Assembly (NCBI RefSeq): GCF_019175385.1
Contig: NC_083345.1
Span: 126,173,657 to 126,237,656 of the forward strand
Origin: Lycium barbarum
Lineage: Eukaryota; Streptophyta; Magnoliopsida; Solanales; Solanaceae
Direction of reading: 5' to 3'
DNA length: 64,000 bases
Shown: piece by piece, positions 23,660 through 36,269 of the stretch
Layout: every line of letters starts with the position of its first letter
Position numbering within the stretch: position 1 is the stretch's first letter
Notes under the pieces: generated by a model
Seen by the model: the letters and a program-made list of their open reading frames with translations, nothing else
What the model was told of the DNA's origin: nothing
Databases searched by the model: none
Position numbers and translations under genes: made by a program

Positions 23660-23827
23660 CTCCCTCCGGATCAAAAAAGAGTTCACTTAGCCTTTTTTTT
23701 TTTTGGATAAAAAAATAGTTCTTAATTAGGGGTAGTTTAATCAAATTACCTATTTTGTCTAAAAGTTAGTATTTTCTTAAGGGGTGTGCAAATGGCTAAG
23801 TGAACTCTTTTTTTTATTCAGAGAGAG
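23660..23827. mobile_element. Stowaway-like MITE
   Basis: Left end CTCCCTCCGGATCAAAAAAG and a matching but more decayed right end, flanked by TA. Same family as the outer element at 52760-53684: both have GAGTTCACTTAG just inside the end. Confidence 0.8.
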
Positions 23828-25072
23828 TACTTAATAAAGATAGGAATCAATTGTGAGAGAGACAGGGAAGTTTGCCAATATTCAGAGCAAACTGAAAAAC
23901 TACTAGTACCTTGTACGATATCAAACAAGGTCTACAGAAATTCAGGCGCGGGCCTTTTGTTTTAATTTGTAACTCCTTATATATATACTCATAGCAAATA
24001 ATTATCACATAAGACAATTTAATTCCATAAGCACCTTGGGTCTTTCGAATGAATTATAGTTAGCGACGATGGTTAGGCCATAGCCAGCACGCGCACCCAG
24101 CAATAAAACAATAGTGGTTAATTTTATTGGTATGCAGTTCAAGACCCACATTGGACGTTTATAAGACAGATAAACTATCCATGTAAGGTGTGAGGGTCAT
24201 TCATATGTGATCAAACTTATCTTTGGAAGAAGAAGGATCGAGCTTGTGCATGTGCATGATTTTTTGATGGTAAGGGAAAAAGTCTAATCTTTTCAAAAAC
24301 AAACAACTCGGTCTTTGAAATGAATAAATGATGTATACAAGTACAGCAGAGGAGGAGAGAATACAGACAGAACCAGAATAAAAATGCTGTTTTTCCCACC
24401 TTTTTCCCCTTTTTATAGTCGCTGTTGAGCCAGAGGATTTGGACTGTAAATCATATTGTCCAGTTTAAACAAAAGAAAGTAAATTAAAGATTTAATAGGC
24501 AAATATAAACTTCTACTTGTTCGGAATTTTGTTTCTGGTTCGTCAATTCAGGAATTTTCATCTCTCAACTTGTACAGATTGAAATGTTTTCGTTACAGTA
24601 GGTATTCAAATTATCAAAAAAAAAAAAAAAAAAAAAAAGAGGCTACAATTAAAAATTAAATCCATGAATGATCTATGCCACAAACCACGTTAGTCCCCTG
24701 AAAACAAAGCTCAACTGTGGTATTATACTTGAGCACTACTACATATGCAGGCGCAAATTTAGAGAGTCGGCAAAAAGTTACAGTGTATATATAGGGTAAA
24801 TTTTCTGTGTTTATGTACATATATTAACTTTTGAATATCCTGAACAAATATAAGGTTAACTCAAGCGGTCCAGGGTGTTCAAAATTATTTCTAGCATCCT
24901 AGGTTCGATTCTCATTTCCTGGTAATTCCAATTGCAAAGGCAGGACATCTATAATTAATTATATATGGCAAACCTTGGAAAATTCTCCCCAAAGAGAACA
25001 CCCTTGGAATAGTACTTACAACTTACTTTCGTAGGCTCAGTTTAATTATTGTGTCTGCACGCTGTGAGCATG
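23828..25072. other. Intergenic, no gene seen
   Basis: AT-rich, with a long A-run near 24616-24640. A tRNA-like pair of boxes (AACTCAAGCGG near 24858 and GGTTCGATTC near 24902) may be a SINE relic; no tail or target duplication was found. Confidence 0.4.
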
Positions 25073-25603
25073 TACAGTCAAATCTCTCTGTAATAGCATC
25101 GTTGGGTTCGAAATTTTTTTACTGTTATAGAGAATTGTTGTTATACACCTATAACAGCATTGACATTTAAATAATATTTTGCTATTATAGGCAAAAAATA
25201 TGCATAAAATCTAATTTTTCATTTTTAATTGTCAAATTCTAAGCTTATTCACAATTTGTATAACGAAGGAAAATCTTTTAATGATGACTATATATATTCA
25301 TATGATATTTTTTGTCATAAATATTGTATTAAAGGATCAAATATTTGATCAAAATCTCTACACTTATTATTGGTTATCATAGATATTCTATTTTTATAAA
25401 GATGGTTAATTATTATATTACCAAAAAAAAAAAAGATAGTTGTTATACGGGGGGTAATATTACAAAGAGTGTACTATTATAAAGTTGGTTGTTGCTGTTA
25501 TAGAGAAGTAAAATATTACATAAAAATTCGGTTTCGAAAAAACTTAGTTGTTATAGAGAGTTGATGTTATATGCGGATGCCGTTATAGAGATGTCTGACT
25601 GTA
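25073..25603. mobile_element. MITE with CAGTCAAAYCTCTCT ends
   Basis: The left end reads TACAGTCAAATCTCTCTGTAA and the right end, reversed, reads TACAGTCAGACATCTCTATAA. The interior is rich in GTTATAGAG and CTATAAC repeats. No coding sequence. A TA duplication is possible because TA is shared by both ends. Confidence 0.7.
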
Positions 25604-26545
25604 TTATAAATATTAGTGTTATAAATAGTATTTATGTATTATTGTGAATGTTTATCTTTGAAAAAATGTTAGGGTTTATGACCTTGGGACCAAGTTAGTT
25701 TTCTCTTATAAATAGAGATGTTCCCTTCATTATATTTTCATCCCTCAAGAGAAATAAATAATTCTCATCTCTTCTCTCTTTCTCTACAATATTATTTTCC
25801 TGCTTTACTATTTTATTACACGTTATCAGCACGAGACTCTAACCAATAGAGAAATTAGATAGTAACGTAAGCTGTAGAATGTTTTTCCGCCCCGAAGGTA
25901 TGATTTGTTTTATGAAGTACTAATCTTTATTTTTAAAGTATTGTGACGAATCTCTTTAGCCTTGAAAAGGGAAACACTTTTGTAAACTGAGAAATGCATC
26001 TTGAAGCAAGATGCAAACTAATACAGACGGCTAATGATAACAAAGATGACCCCGTATAAGGAATATATCACCAGCATATATGCGTCCATCATAGTTTTGC
26101 TTCTAATTAATTTTCAAGTTTCTTTTTTGCTTTGACAATCTTGTCCTTAATATTATATTTTACGTGTTTGGAGGTAATTAAACTCCTAGTAAAAGTGGTA
26201 ATATTGTATAGGCTTTGATTACAATTGAAGATGTGTTAAAGAAAAATTCTCCACATCATATGTATAACTCGATTTGCTTCTGAAGTAGCAACATCTTAAA
26301 AGAAGTTTTAAGCTATCATAAATAGGATACGGTTAAGGCACGTTCAAATGATTATGTCATATTCTCAAAGAATGAAAACTTTTGACAAATGTTACAGATA
26401 CACATTCATTCCTAGAAGTGAATGTGATGATACTTAGTAAAGATCATAAATATGAACGTGTGATTAGTTGTGAAGTTATCACGACTCACCTCCAGAAGAG
26501 GTAGAATAATTGAGAAAAAAATATTCTAAATATTCTATGATTTAC

Positions 26546-26655
26546 ACTCGGAAACAGCCTCCTTACCTTCCAAGGTGGGGGTAAGGTCTGCGTACACTTA
26601 ACCCTCCCCAGACCCCCCACTGTGAGATTCAACTGGGTATGTTGTTGTTGTGTTG
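26546..26655 (+). mobile_element. TS-type SINE
   Basis: Contains GGGGGTAAGGTCTGCGTACA, CCCTCCCCAGACCCC and a GTTGTTGTTGTGTTG tail. It is flanked by a perfect 15-bp target duplication, TATTCTATGATTTAC (26531-26545 and 26656-26670). It is 5'-truncated, and the perfect duplication suggests a fairly young insertion into the copia relic. Confidence 0.9.
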
Positions 26656-26668
26656 TATTCTATGATTT

Positions 26669-26775
26669 ACTCCCGAAGTAGTAAACTCAGTAATCTGCTC
26701 CCGAAGTAGCAAAGTCAGAAATCTTCTCCCGAAGTACCAAACTCAGAAATCTATTCCTGAAGTAGCAAATTTTGA
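26669..26775. repeat. Short tandem repeat, about 31-bp units
   Basis: Four diverged units built on CCCGAAGTAGCAAACTCAG followed by AAATCT. It belongs to the copia relic's leader region. Confidence 0.65.
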
Positions 26776-27143
26776 ACTCTACTATAGTCTTTACATCTCC
26801 ATTTAATTATTTTTTTATCTCTGATACCATCAGTGTTTAACTAAAATTTCGTTTACGATACCACCAGTATCTAAGCAATATTTGATAGTACAAAATTAAT
26901 GATTAAGGGCTCTAGAAGAGCTAATTATTTATGTAGAAGATCATGGCACTAGTAGTGTCCAAACATTATGTGATTATGAAGAATAATTAAAGGCTCCTAA
27001 AGAGCTTATATAGTATTATGTCATTCGTTCTAGATTGTAATATACGAAGGTGTTATGATCGAAACACAAGTTGTAGTAAACCCGAAGTTTACTAAAGTAA
27101 ATGGCTATCATATTGAAACTATAAATAATTGGAGGATTAAATA

Positions 27144-27502
27144 CACTACAAGTAAGTATAGAAATGACAACAGCTCTTTTTGGCAACAAAAATAATATAA
27201 TTGACAAAATTCAATATTTGACAACAACTTAGTTTTATTGTTAGCATATATGATGAATCTTCTAAAAATGAACTTTTTTTGTTGCCAAACAATTTAATTT
27301 TGTTGTCATAGTATTGACTATTGTTGCAAAAAGTACTTTTGACAACAATAAAAAAATTATTGCACATCGTTGCAATAACAGCCTATGGGAAAAGTTTATG
27401 CAACAACAACAAAAATGTTGTTGCCAAAAGTACTTTTTGCAACAATAGTCTATCTATGGCAACAAAATATTTTTGTTGGCAAATGTCTTCTTTCTTGTAG
27501 TG
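27144..27502. mobile_element. CACTA-type MITE
   Basis: Ends are CACTACAAGTAA and, reversed, CACTACAAGAAA, which fits En/Spm (CACTA) termini. The interior has many inverted GCAACAA/TTGTTGC subterminal motifs. No transposase. The expected 3-bp duplication is not clear (ATA against TAT). Confidence 0.75.
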
Positions 27503-29607
27503 TATATCATCAAAATTATAGTGGGTAAGAAATATGTATGTGAATGGTTACCCTCTTTATTATCCAAATTGTACTACACAAATATAAGCATGATGAATCA
27601 CATGTCACGGTAAACCAGAAGTTTATTTGTATAGATAGAAAAAAAAACAATTAATGTCATAGTAAACCAGAAGTTTACTAAACAAATAGCACATGTCATG
27701 GGAAACTTGAAGTTTACTAGTATAAATAATTTTATTAGTCGGCATGAGCGATTGGGCTATTCCAATTAAAATATGATGTACAGATTGAGTATTTGACATA
27801 TATTGAAGAACAAGAAGATTCTTCAAGAATATATTTTTGTTGCTTGTTCTCATGATAAGTTGATTATACTGGCTAATGCTGGGATTGAATTCCCAAAATT
27901 CTAAAAGAATATAAAAGGTGAATATGGGCTCATTCACCTGTTATGTGATGTCTTAAATAGATGCATCGATAAGACGGTCACATGTACGTTTTTTGTTAAC
28001 TCGCAATTTGACACATGCAAAATTACTTACTCAAAATAATTGAGTTGATAGCACAATTTTTAGATTATGTAGTCCAAATAATCAAGATAATTCATCTTGT
28101 TAATGCTGATTTATATTTAAGCTGATTTGGCGTTGAATGCCTCCGATAAATAGTCAAACCATTGTTTATGAGAACAAAGCTTCATGTGTTGGCCTGAACT
28201 ATGATATATTGCATACAACAACATCAAATCAATAAATTATAATAAATTCTCCATCGCATTGGTTTAAAGTTCGGAATCAAATATTTTCATCTAATAGCTT
28301 TTGATGTGTTGTATATAATTAAATAATCTAGCACGACCACAAAGATGGGTATCCCAAAGAAAAACGGGAATATATGTTAGTTTTTCTAACATAAGGGGGA
28401 GGAATAAGCAGCTTTCTAACATAAGGGGGAGAAATAAGCAGCTATAAAATATGTTGTAAATAATCATTAGCATGATCCTCATTCCAAGATAATTCAAGTA
28501 AAATGCTAGAAGTATTTGCTGGCCTAGAACTAATTTCATGTTTCAGCTGTAAAATGCTTCAATTAAAATTAATGTCCCTAAAGGATAGAGTCTACAACAC
28601 GAAGGAAGAGCATACGACATAACACTTTATGAAAACTCGTGACAGGTTTAGGTACCTAAAAATAATGAAAGTGATGAAATCTCAATAAGTTATTTTCATT
28701 TTTTTAATCAAACATTGTACATTTTAGCACTCCATTCACAGTGTACTCAATGGAGCAAAGGGCTAAAATGATCCCTTATCTATGGGAGTAGGTTCATTTT
28801 TGTCCCTTAATTATGACTTGAGCATATTTAATCTCTTAACTTTACTAAAATTGTGCACTTTTTATCTTCTAACGGAATCCGTTTAAAAGTTAGGTCACGT
28901 GACTCTTAAACCCATCTGGAAAAAACTAATAAACTCAGTTGGCTTCCCCCAATTCCATACGCGCCAAAAAAAAAACCTAGCCACTATGAAAATCTTTTGA
29001 TCTGCTGGAACAAGAAAACTCAAGTGAAGAAGCTGATTTTTTCTTCTACAATAATGATTATTAGATCTCATGATAGTGAAATACCCAATTATGGTAAGAT
29101 TTTAAGCAAGAAACACTATCTGGGTATCATTAAACTAAAAAAGTGATTTTTCACTATATGTTTGATTCCGTTTCTCATTCTTTAGTATATTTGCTAATTT
29201 TTATGCAGTACATGATAGCTTCAGTATATTATAATAAGGTTACTAGTAAATAGTATTAAATTTCTTCAATTATTTTGTGCAATGCATGATACAACATAAG
29301 CTTTTTGAATAAAAAATTGAAATAAAGACAAGAAATAAGGAATAAAAAAGTGTCTCTGACATAGGATTTTGTGTTTGTCATTGTTTAATCGTTGGTGAAT
29401 TTGGTCTGACATAACATATTTTTTTCTTCTTGTCCGATTACTATGCTAAATGCCCATCTTTGTAGGCTATTATTAGTTCTGTTGCAGTACTTTTTATAGT
29501 TTATATTCTTTTTCCATTAGAAAAAGGTCTAAGATAAGTTCAATTGTTGTGCAAACCCTGCATATAAGGCTTCTTTTTTCAGTATAAAAGTAATACATGG
29601 TGGTACG

Positions 29608-32184
29608 ATGAAGCATCAGCCTAACAAATATTATCTTGGTGGGCGTGTAGATTTTATTGACTATGTTAATGACACAGAGTTGAATTTGTCACAATTCAAA
29701 TACATGGCAGAACTATGTGGCTATGAGGGAGATTCAGTTACTTTCTGGCATTTGTGCGGGAGGTATGGTAACCGAATGCGACTTATTTCTACTGATGTGG
29801 AAGCAACTATTGTAGCCAAAAGTATTCCAGATAACAAAGTGGTCGAAGTATACTTTGAACATCTTGATTCATATATTGGAAGGACTATACATACTAATGA
29901 AGTTGGTACAGCAGAACAAGAAAAAGAAGTACACAGTGAGCATTCTTCGGGTGATGATGAATTTGAAGACTCAGAAAATGATTTTCTAGATGATGATGAT
30001 CTCTTGGGAAGCAATACCAATGTGAATCATAGATACGAAGTTAGTGAAGAAGTTAAAAAAAAGATGGCAGCTGAAGAAGGTGATTCGGATTGTGTTGACT
30101 GACGATACAAAGAGTTTAGAATGTGGCTCTGATGGTGACAGATTCAACTTTCCAAAGTTCAATCCTAAAACAGACGGGGATAAACCAGTGTTGGCATTAG
30201 AACTAACATTTGAAAACAAGAATGAGTTCAAATATGCTGTAATAACTCATGAAGTTAACCAAGGGAAATACATAAAGTGGTGCAAAAATGATAGGGAAAG
30301 AGTGAGAGCAACTTGTGGTCATCCAGATTGCAACTGGGAGATTTTAGCTTCAAGAATGCATCGAGATAGCGCATTCCAGATCAGAACATACAATCACACT
30401 CATCGTTGTAAGAATTGGAACCATCGTAACAAATCAATTAATTCATCTTATATTGCACGAAGATACCTTAAGGCCATAGGCTCAAATAGGTCTTGGGCAA
30501 TCTCCGAATTCAGAGATCACGTTAGTATGGAGCTAAGAGTCCAGGTGACATTATCACAATGTAGAAGGGCTAAGAGAAAAGCACTTGCATTGATTGATGG
30601 AGATCTTAATGCTCAATACAAGGTATTGTGGAACTATTGCAATGAGATTGGTAGGACAAATCCAAATACCTCTGTCTATATGGAATTGGTTGGAAATGAG
30701 GTGCCCGACAAGCCTAAGAGATTCCAGCGAATTTACATTTGTTTTGGTGGTTGTAAAGAGGGGTTCAAGAGTGGTTGTCGAAGAATAATTGGGATCGATG
30801 GTTGTTGGCTTAAGGGCCCAATGTATGGAACTCAATTGTTAACTGCTGTTGGAATTGATCCAAATAACAATATCTTTCCAATAGCATATGCAGTTGTAGA
30901 GAAGGAAAGAAAGGAATCATGGGAATGGTTTTTGAATTATTTGAAGATTGACTTAGACATTGATGATACTAGTACTTGGACCTTCATGTCGGATAAGCAA
31001 AAAGGTTTGATTGAAGCGTTCAATGAGGTATTGCCATATGTTAGTCATCGATTCTGTGTGAGACACCTCCATAACAACTTCAAGAGGGTCGGATTCGGTG
31101 GTGACTCACTCAAGAATGCCCTTTGGAAGGCTGCAAGAGCTACGAGAGTAGAGTGGTTTGATGATTGCATGGTTGATATCTTTGATCTTGATCCAGAAGC
31201 TGTTGATTGGCTCAAGAACAAGCCACCTACTGAATGGTCTAAATCTCACTTTTCCGAAACTGTGAAATGTGATACCTTACTCAATAATATATGTGAATGT
31301 TTTAATAGCATGATCCTTGAGGCTAGAGATAAGCCGATTATCACTCTATTGGAGAAGTTAAGGTACTTACTTATGTCGAGGATGAAAGCAAATAGGGATA
31401 AAGGTGCCCAGTGGAATGTTGGTGATATTTGCCCTAGGATTAAGGATGCATTGCACAAAAATCAAGCTAAGGCAGCTGAATTTATTCCTAGGAAATCAAA
31501 TGAGTGGAATTATGAGATAATAGGGGCAAGCATAATGAACAATTGGGCTGTGGATTTACTAAATAGAAAATGCAGTTGTAGGAGATGGGATCTAACAGGA
31601 ATTCCTTGCAAACATGCCATTGCCGCAATTTGGGCTAAACATGATGACATTAACTCATACGTGGATGATTGTTATAAGGTAGAAACTTATAGAAAAATCT
31701 ATGCATTTTCTATTCTACCTATGAACGGTCAAGAGATGTGGCCTAAGTCGAAAAACATACCTCCTTTGCCTCCACGGTTGGTAAGACAAAGTACCAAAGG
31801 AAAAAAACAAAAGCAGCGGAGAAAAGAACTAGATGAAGTGGGAGCAAGTAGACAAAAAATGAGAAGGAAGCAAAATAAATTGGACTGTAGCTTATGCCAC
31901 AAACCAGGCCATAATATAAGAACCTGCAGTTTAAATCGTGTGTATCCAGATTCTCATGATGATGAGACAACGCAACAAGGATCGTCATTTCCTACTGTAC
32001 CTTTTGCTCCTACAAAGCTTACGGTATAGTTTAATTACATATAACACTCTTTTTAGTTATGTTGTTATTTAGTTAATCTTGATATTTTTTTAAATTGTAG
32101 GTGAGAAGAGGACCTGCTAGCGAAGAACATATGAAAGCAACTCAAGAAAGTGGAGTGTCTGACAACTCATTTTTTAGTATGTAA
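29608..32184 (+). pseudogene. MULE transposase (MURA-like), one frameshift
   Basis: The N-terminal part (29608-30102) encodes a basic/aromatic domain ending in an acidic Asp/Glu-rich stretch. The reading frame shifts by one near 30100 and then runs to 32023; a small intron (32024-32100, GTATAG to TGTAG) joins it in phase to a last exon ending TAA at 32182-32184. In the long frame (numbered from 30044) the MULE catalytic triad is visible as D252 (IIGIDGCWLKG), D317 (FMSDKQKG) and E418 (NICECFN). The SWIM zinc finger is CxC(9)CxH at 510-524 and a C2HC knuckle is at 615-628. The enzyme would cut and paste the element in the nucleus. Apart from the one indel near 30100 everything looks intact. 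The start is the first ATG after a possible splice acceptor near 29582. Confidence 0.9.
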
Positions 32185-32471
32185 ATGAAGACAAAGCATA
32201 TGAAAGTTTAAAGTAACTTTGGAAACTATTTATTGACTATTTGGAAGGATCTGCTCAATCAGCTATGGTTTTAAAAGGATTTGGTTCCTTTATCCTAAGA
32301 AATAAAGAAGGCATGAAGAAATAAAATGTTCATCAATCAAGAAAGGAGATAGCACTGTAAGTTGAAACTAAATTATCCCTACCGTTACTTTTTAAACGGG
32401 TTCCGTTAGGGAGATAAAAAGTGCACCACTTTAGTAAAGTTAAGGGATTAAATATGCTCAAGTCATATTTA

Positions 32472-34136
32472 TTTATTTTTTTGGTAAAGTAATAAAATTT
32501 CATTAGTAAAGCATCAAGAAGATGCAAGGTTACAGATAGGTGAGAAGCTGCTTCAAACAGAAACATGAAGCAGACTCAGCAAAAACTTGTAGAAAAGCAA
32601 TCTAAAGATAGTCCATGTCTACCGAACTAGAGAAAGGGAGCTAATAAAATCTAGAAAGTTACTCACACTGTTTACAGGAGCAAAAAAATGCCAACTATAA
32701 AGAGTAGCTAAACACCTAGACTTTAGGGAGCAAATAGGAGTTGAGATTCCTTCAAAGCATCTACTGTTTCTCTCCTTCCATAGGTTCCAAAAAATTACTG
32801 CTGGAATCATTCTCCAGATTCTTTTAATGGATTTGTCAACTCTCCAGAGTATCCAGCTAGCGTAGGCATCTTTGATGTTGAAAGGCATTGCCCATTGGAG
32901 ACCAAGCATAGAGTAGAAGAAATACCAGAGTCTAGCTGCTGCAAAGCAGTGCAAAAATAGATGGTTGACACTTTCATTGGCCTGCTTGCACATGGCACAC
33001 ATGTTAACGACGATTACACCTCTCCTCCTAAGATTGTCTTGTGTTAGGCATGCTTCCTTCAGTGCAGTCCAAATGAAGCAAGTAACTCTGAGAGGCTGTC
33101 TGGTTCTCCATACAAGCTTCCAAGGTCAAACCTCTAAAAAGCTATTTTGGGAGCTCCAGTTGTAACATTCCTTCACAGTGAAAATCTTTTCCTTAGAATT
33201 GCCCCAGAGGATTTTGTCCTGCAATTCAGCCACCAGAATACATTGTTCCAATCTTTGTAACAGAGAAAGAAAATCATCAACTTCCCAATCCTGTAGGTTT
33301 CTCCTTAAAATTGGTGTCCAGCAGTTGTTATCTCTATATTGAGCTAATGTTGCTTCTTTGTTAGAAGCTATCAGAAATAGTGAGGGAAATGAGTCTCTTA
33401 CTAAAGTGTCCCCGAGCCATTTGTCCTGCCAAAATCTGATCTTAAGCCCATTTCCAGCCTTGAATGAGACAGCCTTGAAGACTACTGATGTGTTTCCATA
33501 CTCCAACACCATGTGGTTCATTGCTTTAGAACTGATTCCCATACTCATGAGTAGGCTGTTGTTATGAAGCTTAAGATTTCTGATTCCCAGCCCCCCTTGG
33601 CCTTTGGGTTGAATAACTGATTGTCATTTAACCAAAGAGAATTTATGAGTAACACTGTTACCTTTCCATAGGAATTTCCTTCTGAGCCTGTCAATTTGCT
33701 TTAGAACTGAGCTTGGCATAGGGAAGAGTGACATACAGTAAGTAGGGATGCTGTCTAGGACACTGTTGATGAGGGTAAGCCTACCACCCAATGATAGGTA
33801 TTGCATCTGCCAAGTGGCTAGTTTTTTCTCCATTCTTTCAATGACCCCACTCCACATCCCAGATGATTTGAATTTAGCACCCAAAGAAAGTCCCAAGTAG
33901 GTGGTGGGAAAGGAGCCTGTTTTGTAGCTAAGTATATCAGCAAGAGCTTCTAGGTTGACCACTTCATTCACTAGATATATAGTGCTCTTAAGCATATTGA
34001 TATGAAGTCCAGAGATGGCCTCAAAGATCATGAGGGTGGTGTTGAGATTAGAGACCTGCTGACAATCAGCTCCACAAAATATAAGAGTGTCATCTGCATA
34101 TAGTAGATGAGAGACCGATACTGAGGTGGACCGATA
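32472..34136 (-). mobile_element. 5'-truncated LINE inside the MULE terminal repeat
   Basis: Flanked by a perfect 15-bp target duplication CTCAAGTCATATTTA (32457-32471 and 34137-34151). The minus strand reads from the catalytic YADD box of reverse transcriptase (about 34100) through RT thumb sequence (TTYLGLSLG, WSGVIERMEKKLATW, SLGGRLTLI) to a zf-RVT domain with CAMC and HLFLHC. Several stops and frame changes break it. The tail at the left is only weakly T-rich on the plus strand. Truncation lies just upstream of YADD, so the endonuclease and most of RT are missing. Confidence 0.88.
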
Positions 34137-35397
34137 CTCAAGTCATATTTAAGGGACTAAAATGAACCTACTCCCATAGATAAGGGATCATTTTAGCCCT
34201 TTGCTCGTACTCAATGCATGTACATACACATTACAACTTAGGGGGAGGGATTAGGGCCAGGCGTTCGGTATTCGGTTCGGTATTTTCAAAGTTCAGGTTC
34301 GATAATACGGTAATCAGTAATTGAGAAGATATACCAAATACCGAACTTTCAAACTTCGAATTGGTAATCGGTAAATTAAACTTCAATTCGGTACGATATT
34401 CGGTAATACCATATTGAAGTCGAAGTCCACGGTGTTAGAACGCAAGTATGCTATGCAAGGGGTCAATACATTGCAAGTGTATCATCAGACAACCAAACTT
34501 TGGGGGGAGCAATCAAACTTTTCATTCTTGAATTCACTCTAATATTCATTGTGGACTATTAACACTCTTGTCAAGAACAAAAGAGGCAGCAGCAACAGAA
34601 AACTCACACAGGACAGAACCAATATAAAAGATTCAAGATAATAGATGGATGACCATCCAGTGCATCCACCACACTAAAACAAATCTGAACCATTAGTTAC
34701 TGCCATTGATGCAAAGCTAGCAAAATATTAATCATAAACAATTCCAAAAACGTGAAGTGCAGCAAAATTACACGAATCATGGTTAACACCTCAAAATCGA
34801 CATGTCTAAACTTACAAGTCTAAGAAACAAAACCGGAGGCTATTAAATAGGAAATAAATCCCATCCAGTATCAAGTATTCGATGCATTACAATGCGGCAT
34901 TCATAATTATACGCTCAAAGCAATCCCCTGGCCTCCCTATCAGACTCCAACAGTGTAAGAACATTACCCTCTCTGACTGGTCCCTTGACATTTCTCATGA
35001 TAAACCTGTTCTGGTCGTCAATAAACTTGACTCTCACCTGACTTTCACCACAACGGCATGCTTGGTTGCAGATTCCATTCTCCAAATACAGAACCAAATG
35101 AAAGAAGAGCAAGGGAAAGCCAAACAAACCACACCAGCACCTAGCATTATATTAACTTAAGAAACTCAATAATACTCTAAAGAACATTCAATATTCAAAA
35201 GAAACATACCCCAACATGTTCACCTATAAAATCATTTGATCAGATTATGATCTAAATTAGTGAGTTTATAACATCTCTGCACATATTACACCTCCGTGAC
35301 GGCAGGTGTAGGCTTGGTTAACATATACTATACAAATCACAAAATTTCAACTATCCGTCACACTTTTAAATGCTATAGCAAAGAGACATAGCATAGG

Positions 35398-35613
35398 TCA
35401 ATGACATAGAAAATATGCATTGGAGGTAACTAAGACACCAACAAATAGTAACTTCGCAGCTTCCACTATTGCAGGTTCACAAGCTCCCCAAGTTACAATC
35501 CGACCAAAACAAGTTACTTTAGCAGGAGCTTTTGTCTTCCAAAACATCTTCCATGGACAGATAAGAGTAAAATTATTCATTGTAAATGCAGGGTATAGAA
35601 CAGCAAGCAACAC
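35398..35613 (-). pseudogene. LINE zf-RVT fragment
   Basis: Encodes PWKMFWKTKAPAKVTCFGR, which resembles the start of the zinc-binding zf-RVT region of plant LINEs. The matching part is short and the rest is unlike the family. It lies within the hAT derivative. Confidence 0.5.
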
Positions 35614-36269
35614 TCAGCTCATCCATAAACCCAGGAATCTTAGTGCAATGGTACAGAAAAGAGATATCTATCCATAGTAAATTCATAACCTGATCAAGCC
35701 TTTCGTTTTTTCCTACCATAACAATCTAAAATAAGTAGCAGTAGCAAGTTTTGCAATGTAGAAGCTTAAATCCAGAAAGTAAGTACCATTGATACCACTG
35801 AGATTGAAAAATCTAGAAAAAGAGGCTATTATATTGGCAGTACATAAAGTAAATTCTGGTCATCTACCCCTAAAAAAAGAGGCTACTAAAATAATACTCA
35901 AACTTCTAGAAAAAGTGTTATGCAACGGAGGTAAACACCCAGTCAAGCAGGAAAAAGAGAAAGCACAAATCCAACAGAATCCAACAAGAGGATCAGTTGT
36001 CAAATAGCAATGTCGCCTTTAGTTTTAAGAACCAACAGAATTAAAGAGAAAGCACAAACCCAGCACCAAAGTGGAGAATTAGTGGAACATCAAACTAAAT
36101 TAAATTAAATATTCAATGGATACCTGAGGCCAAGGCAACTTGCGATTATAAATTAAGAACCGAGGGAATCCTTTGAGCTATCAGTCATATCTTAAAAGAA
36201 TTTAAGATGTGTCAAAAATTAAACTAAGTAAAAAGTATAAAAACAAAAAAACATACCAAGTTCAAGTTT

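Larger units (their letters stand above)
25640..28742 (+). pseudogene. Decayed Ty1/copia element (Tork-like)
   Basis: Heavily mutated. An LTR-like segment has TATAAATAG at 25707-25715 and ends near 25820, followed by CGTTATCAGCACGAG, the usual leader of a common Solanaceae copia group. Pre-integrase remains are visible near 27745-27830 (a RHERLGYSN-like match to HxRLGHP and a KNKKILQ match). Integrase remains lie near 27850-28440 (ACSHDKLI, EFPKFLKEYKGEYG, PQRWVSQRKTGIYV-like). A weak match downstream (about 28630-28690) is cut by the MULE insertion. There are many stops and deletions. The left LTR boundary and any right LTR were not identified. A SINE and a CACTA-type MITE lie inside. Confidence 0.7.
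28753..34206 (+). mobile_element. Mutator-like element (MULE) with transposase gene
   Basis: Long terminal inverted repeats of about 160 bp: left 28753-28915, right 32360-32471 continued at 34152-34206 after a LINE insertion. The outermost bases are GAGCAAAGGGCTAAAATGA on the left and their complement on the right. A perfect 10-bp target duplication GTACTCAATG flanks it (28743-28752 and 34207-34216), as expected of MULEs. The transposase gene lies between the repeats on the plus strand. Without the LINE and its duplication the element is about 3.8 kb. Confidence 0.93.

Noticed and set aside
26669..26775. CRISPR-like regular repeats
   Set aside because: Units are contiguous and diverged with no unique spacers, and the context is a plant retrotransposon relic.
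28291..28539. Minus-strand open frame with duplicated CLFLPLMLE
   Set aside because: It is the reverse of a short duplication in the copia relic (TTCTAACATAAGGGGGAG twice) and not a gene.
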